DNA of 64,000 nt from Erythrobacter donghaensis (GTDB lineage: Bacteria > Pseudomonadota > Alphaproteobacteria > Sphingomonadales > Sphingomonadaceae): the NCBI RefSeq assembly GCF_002155425.1, contig NZ_MUYG01000008.1, positions 1 through 64,000 of the forward strand, in the 5' to 3' direction. A model generated the notes under the pieces. The model ran no database searches. It saw only the letters and a list, made by a program, of their open reading frames with translations, and was not told the DNA's origin. Positions 63,988 to 64,000 of this stretch are shown piece by piece. Numbering within the stretch: the stretch's first letter is position 1; each line of letters opens with the position of its first letter. Made by a program: the position numbers and the translations under genes.

Positions 63988-64000
63988 TTTACAATGTAAA
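63988..64000. promoter_or_regulatory. TetR-type operator-like palindrome at the window edge
   Basis: TTTACAATGTAAA is a perfect inverted repeat around one base, located 33 bases upstream of the FAD oxidoreductase start. It is of the kind bound by TetR-family repressors. The adjacent regulator, if any, lies outside the window. Confidence 0.45.

Noticed and set aside
1..64000. tRNA, rRNA, insertion sequences, prophage or integrase genes
   Set aside because: None could be recognised. Gene content and composition look like core chromosome throughout.

Overview
This 64 kb window is dense, GC-rich chromosomal DNA with no tRNA, rRNA, CRISPR array or transposase that I can recognise. Several traits point to an alphaproteobacterium of the order Sphingomonadales, probably Erythrobacteraceae or a relative: four sugar-type LacI or TonB gene neighbourhoods, an Entner-Doudoroff glucose route, a NrsF-type anti-sigma factor, PimC/PimD-like acyl-CoA dehydrogenases and translationally coupled ATGA operons. 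This placement is inference, because no rRNA is present.

Layout. 1-7774 (minus): a two-partner secretion system, with a giant glycine-rich exoprotein that runs off the left edge and its TpsB transporter. 8055-11300: a Gly/Glu-rich lipoprotein divergent from an S46 dipeptidyl-peptidase. 11318-21904: a glucose block of glucokinase plus a divergent PEP-carboxylase-like protein, a LacI regulator with a divergent FucP-type sugar transporter, then zwf-edd-eda. The glk and zwf leaders share a 14-bp motif, and a perfect hairpin covers the zwf ribosome-binding site. 22013-30062: an esterase, then a sucrose-type locus (ROK fructokinase, cytoplasmic GH68 sucrase, TonB receptor, MFS transporter, LacI) with two identical perfect palindromes in the divergent promoter. 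30103-35954: a small protein, a DEAD-box helicase, an ECF sigma/NrsF pair and an acyl-CoA dehydrogenase pair.

36126-50453 is the most interesting part. A leftward group encodes an SsuD-like monooxygenase, an aldo-keto reductase, a LacI regulator and a GH31 sulfoquinovosidase with the K-E-R-W-Y substrate motif. A rightward, mostly overlapping eight-gene operon encodes a TonB receptor, an MFS transporter, a putative sulfite/sulfate exporter, GlpD, an FMN reductase, a riboflavin-enzyme-like protein, a Tat-exported sulfite dehydrogenase and a lipoprotein cytochrome c. Together they read as an oxidative sulfoquinovose desulfonation (sulfo-SMO type) locus. TonB/MFS uptake would replace the ABC importer known from Agrobacterium, and sulfite disposal is built in. 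The glucose it would release can be used by the glk and zwf-edd-eda genes of the same window.

50464-55181 holds a cupredoxin-like protein and a GGDEF-EAL protein (minus) facing a DUF3034 protein and an exported truncated haemoglobin (plus). 55248-63955 (minus) is a flavoprotein, an ECF sigma factor, a FecR-like anti-sigma factor, an STN-containing TonB receptor and an autotransporter, which looks like a cell-surface-signalling unit. Short palindromes near several promoters are listed as candidate operators. They rest on sequence symmetry only.
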